NCBI GenBank assembly: GCA_016199605.1
Contig: JACQGJ010000049.1
Coordinates: 1 to 7,071 of the forward strand
Source: Armatimonadota bacterium
Lineage (GTDB): Bacteria; Armatimonadota; Abditibacteriia; CG2-30-59-28
Reading direction: 5' to 3'
DNA: 7,071 bases
Below are positions 6,892-7,071 of the stretch, piece by piece; within the stretch, counting starts at the first letter, position 1, and each line of letters opens with the position of its first letter. Under the pieces are notes generated by a model that did not search any database, was not told the origin of the DNA, and was given only the letters and a program-made list of their open reading frames with translations. Made by a program: the position numbers and the translations under genes.

Positions 6892-7071
6892 CGTCACCAA
6901 CCACTCATCTGAAGGAGCCTGTCGGTGCGCGAACCTCTGTTGTGAGACAGTTGGACTGTCGAACCCGCCCGCCATGGTAGGTTCGACAGTCCAACTGTCA
7001 CACAACAGAGGTTCGCGCACCGACAGGCTCCTTCAGATGAGTGGTTGGTGACGGGTTGATTAGCATCAACC
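6874..7071 (+). repeat. Large near-perfect inverted repeat (92-nt arms), reaching the window edge
   Basis: Bases 6874-6965 and 6980-7071 are reverse complements at 91 of 92 positions; the only mismatch is A6945 opposite A7000. The centre is 14 nt (6966-6979). The outer ends are the 18-nt hairpin GGTTGATTAGCATCAACC (at 7054-7071, inverted at 6874-6891). Each arm also holds a smaller hairpin, GACAGT TGG ACTGTC at 6946-6960 with its mirror copy in the right arm. No ORF of note, no transposase and no direct target duplication are visible. Candidates are a foldback or MITE-like element, a structured non-coding RNA, or a foldback created in library preparation or assembly. The right arm reaches the last base, so the true length is unknown. 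Confidence 0.85.

Noticed and set aside
6831..7071. Integron attC site or IS200/IS605-type end.
   Set aside because: The RYYYAAC / GTTRRRY core boxes of attC are not at the ends, and no integrase or TnpA gene is present; hairpins alone do not support either.

Overview
This is a bacterial chromosomal window with five complete protein genes, a divergent promoter region near the left end and a dense block of inverted repeats at the right end. The genes carry Shine-Dalgarno sites and sigma70-type promoter elements. Two products look exported: a periplasmic trypsin-like protease and a lipoprotein, which fits a cell with an envelope compartment. I cannot assign a phylum; no rRNA, tRNA or diagnostic marker is present.

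Left part (1-938): on the minus strand lies a PhoU-like DUF47 protein of the kind usually paired with a Pit-type phosphate transporter. It has a consensus extended -10 promoter and a strong ribosome binding site. The gene that would follow it lies beyond the left edge. The 251-bp gap to the next gene is divergent and also holds a weaker plus-strand promoter candidate. Middle left (939-2707): a secreted serine protease without a PDZ domain is followed 20 bp later by a lipoprotein of unknown function; the two are probably co-transcribed.

Middle and right (2796-6817): a good sigma70-like promoter (TTGCCG, 17 bp, TACAAT) precedes an M42 metallo-aminopeptidase, a 672-residue bacterial dynamin-like GTPase and a short-chain dehydrogenase. 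All three are on the plus strand with gaps of 45 and 54 bp, so they may form one transcription unit. A 16-bp perfect palindrome followed by a T-rich stretch sits between the last two and could reduce or regulate read-through. I see no obvious biochemical link between the three products.

Right end (6818-7071): directly after the dehydrogenase stop codon there are three overlapping inverted repeats. The largest has two 92-nt arms that differ at one position, around a 14-nt centre, and runs exactly to the window edge. An 18-nt hairpin module occurs three times, with a compensatory base-pair change in one copy. This may be a foldback or MITE-like mobile element, a structured RNA region, or an assembly foldback. 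It is the least explained part of the window. No CRISPR array, integrase, transposase, toxin-antitoxin pair or recognisable defence system was found; the dynamin-like GTPase is the only gene whose family has members implicated in membrane stress or phage response.
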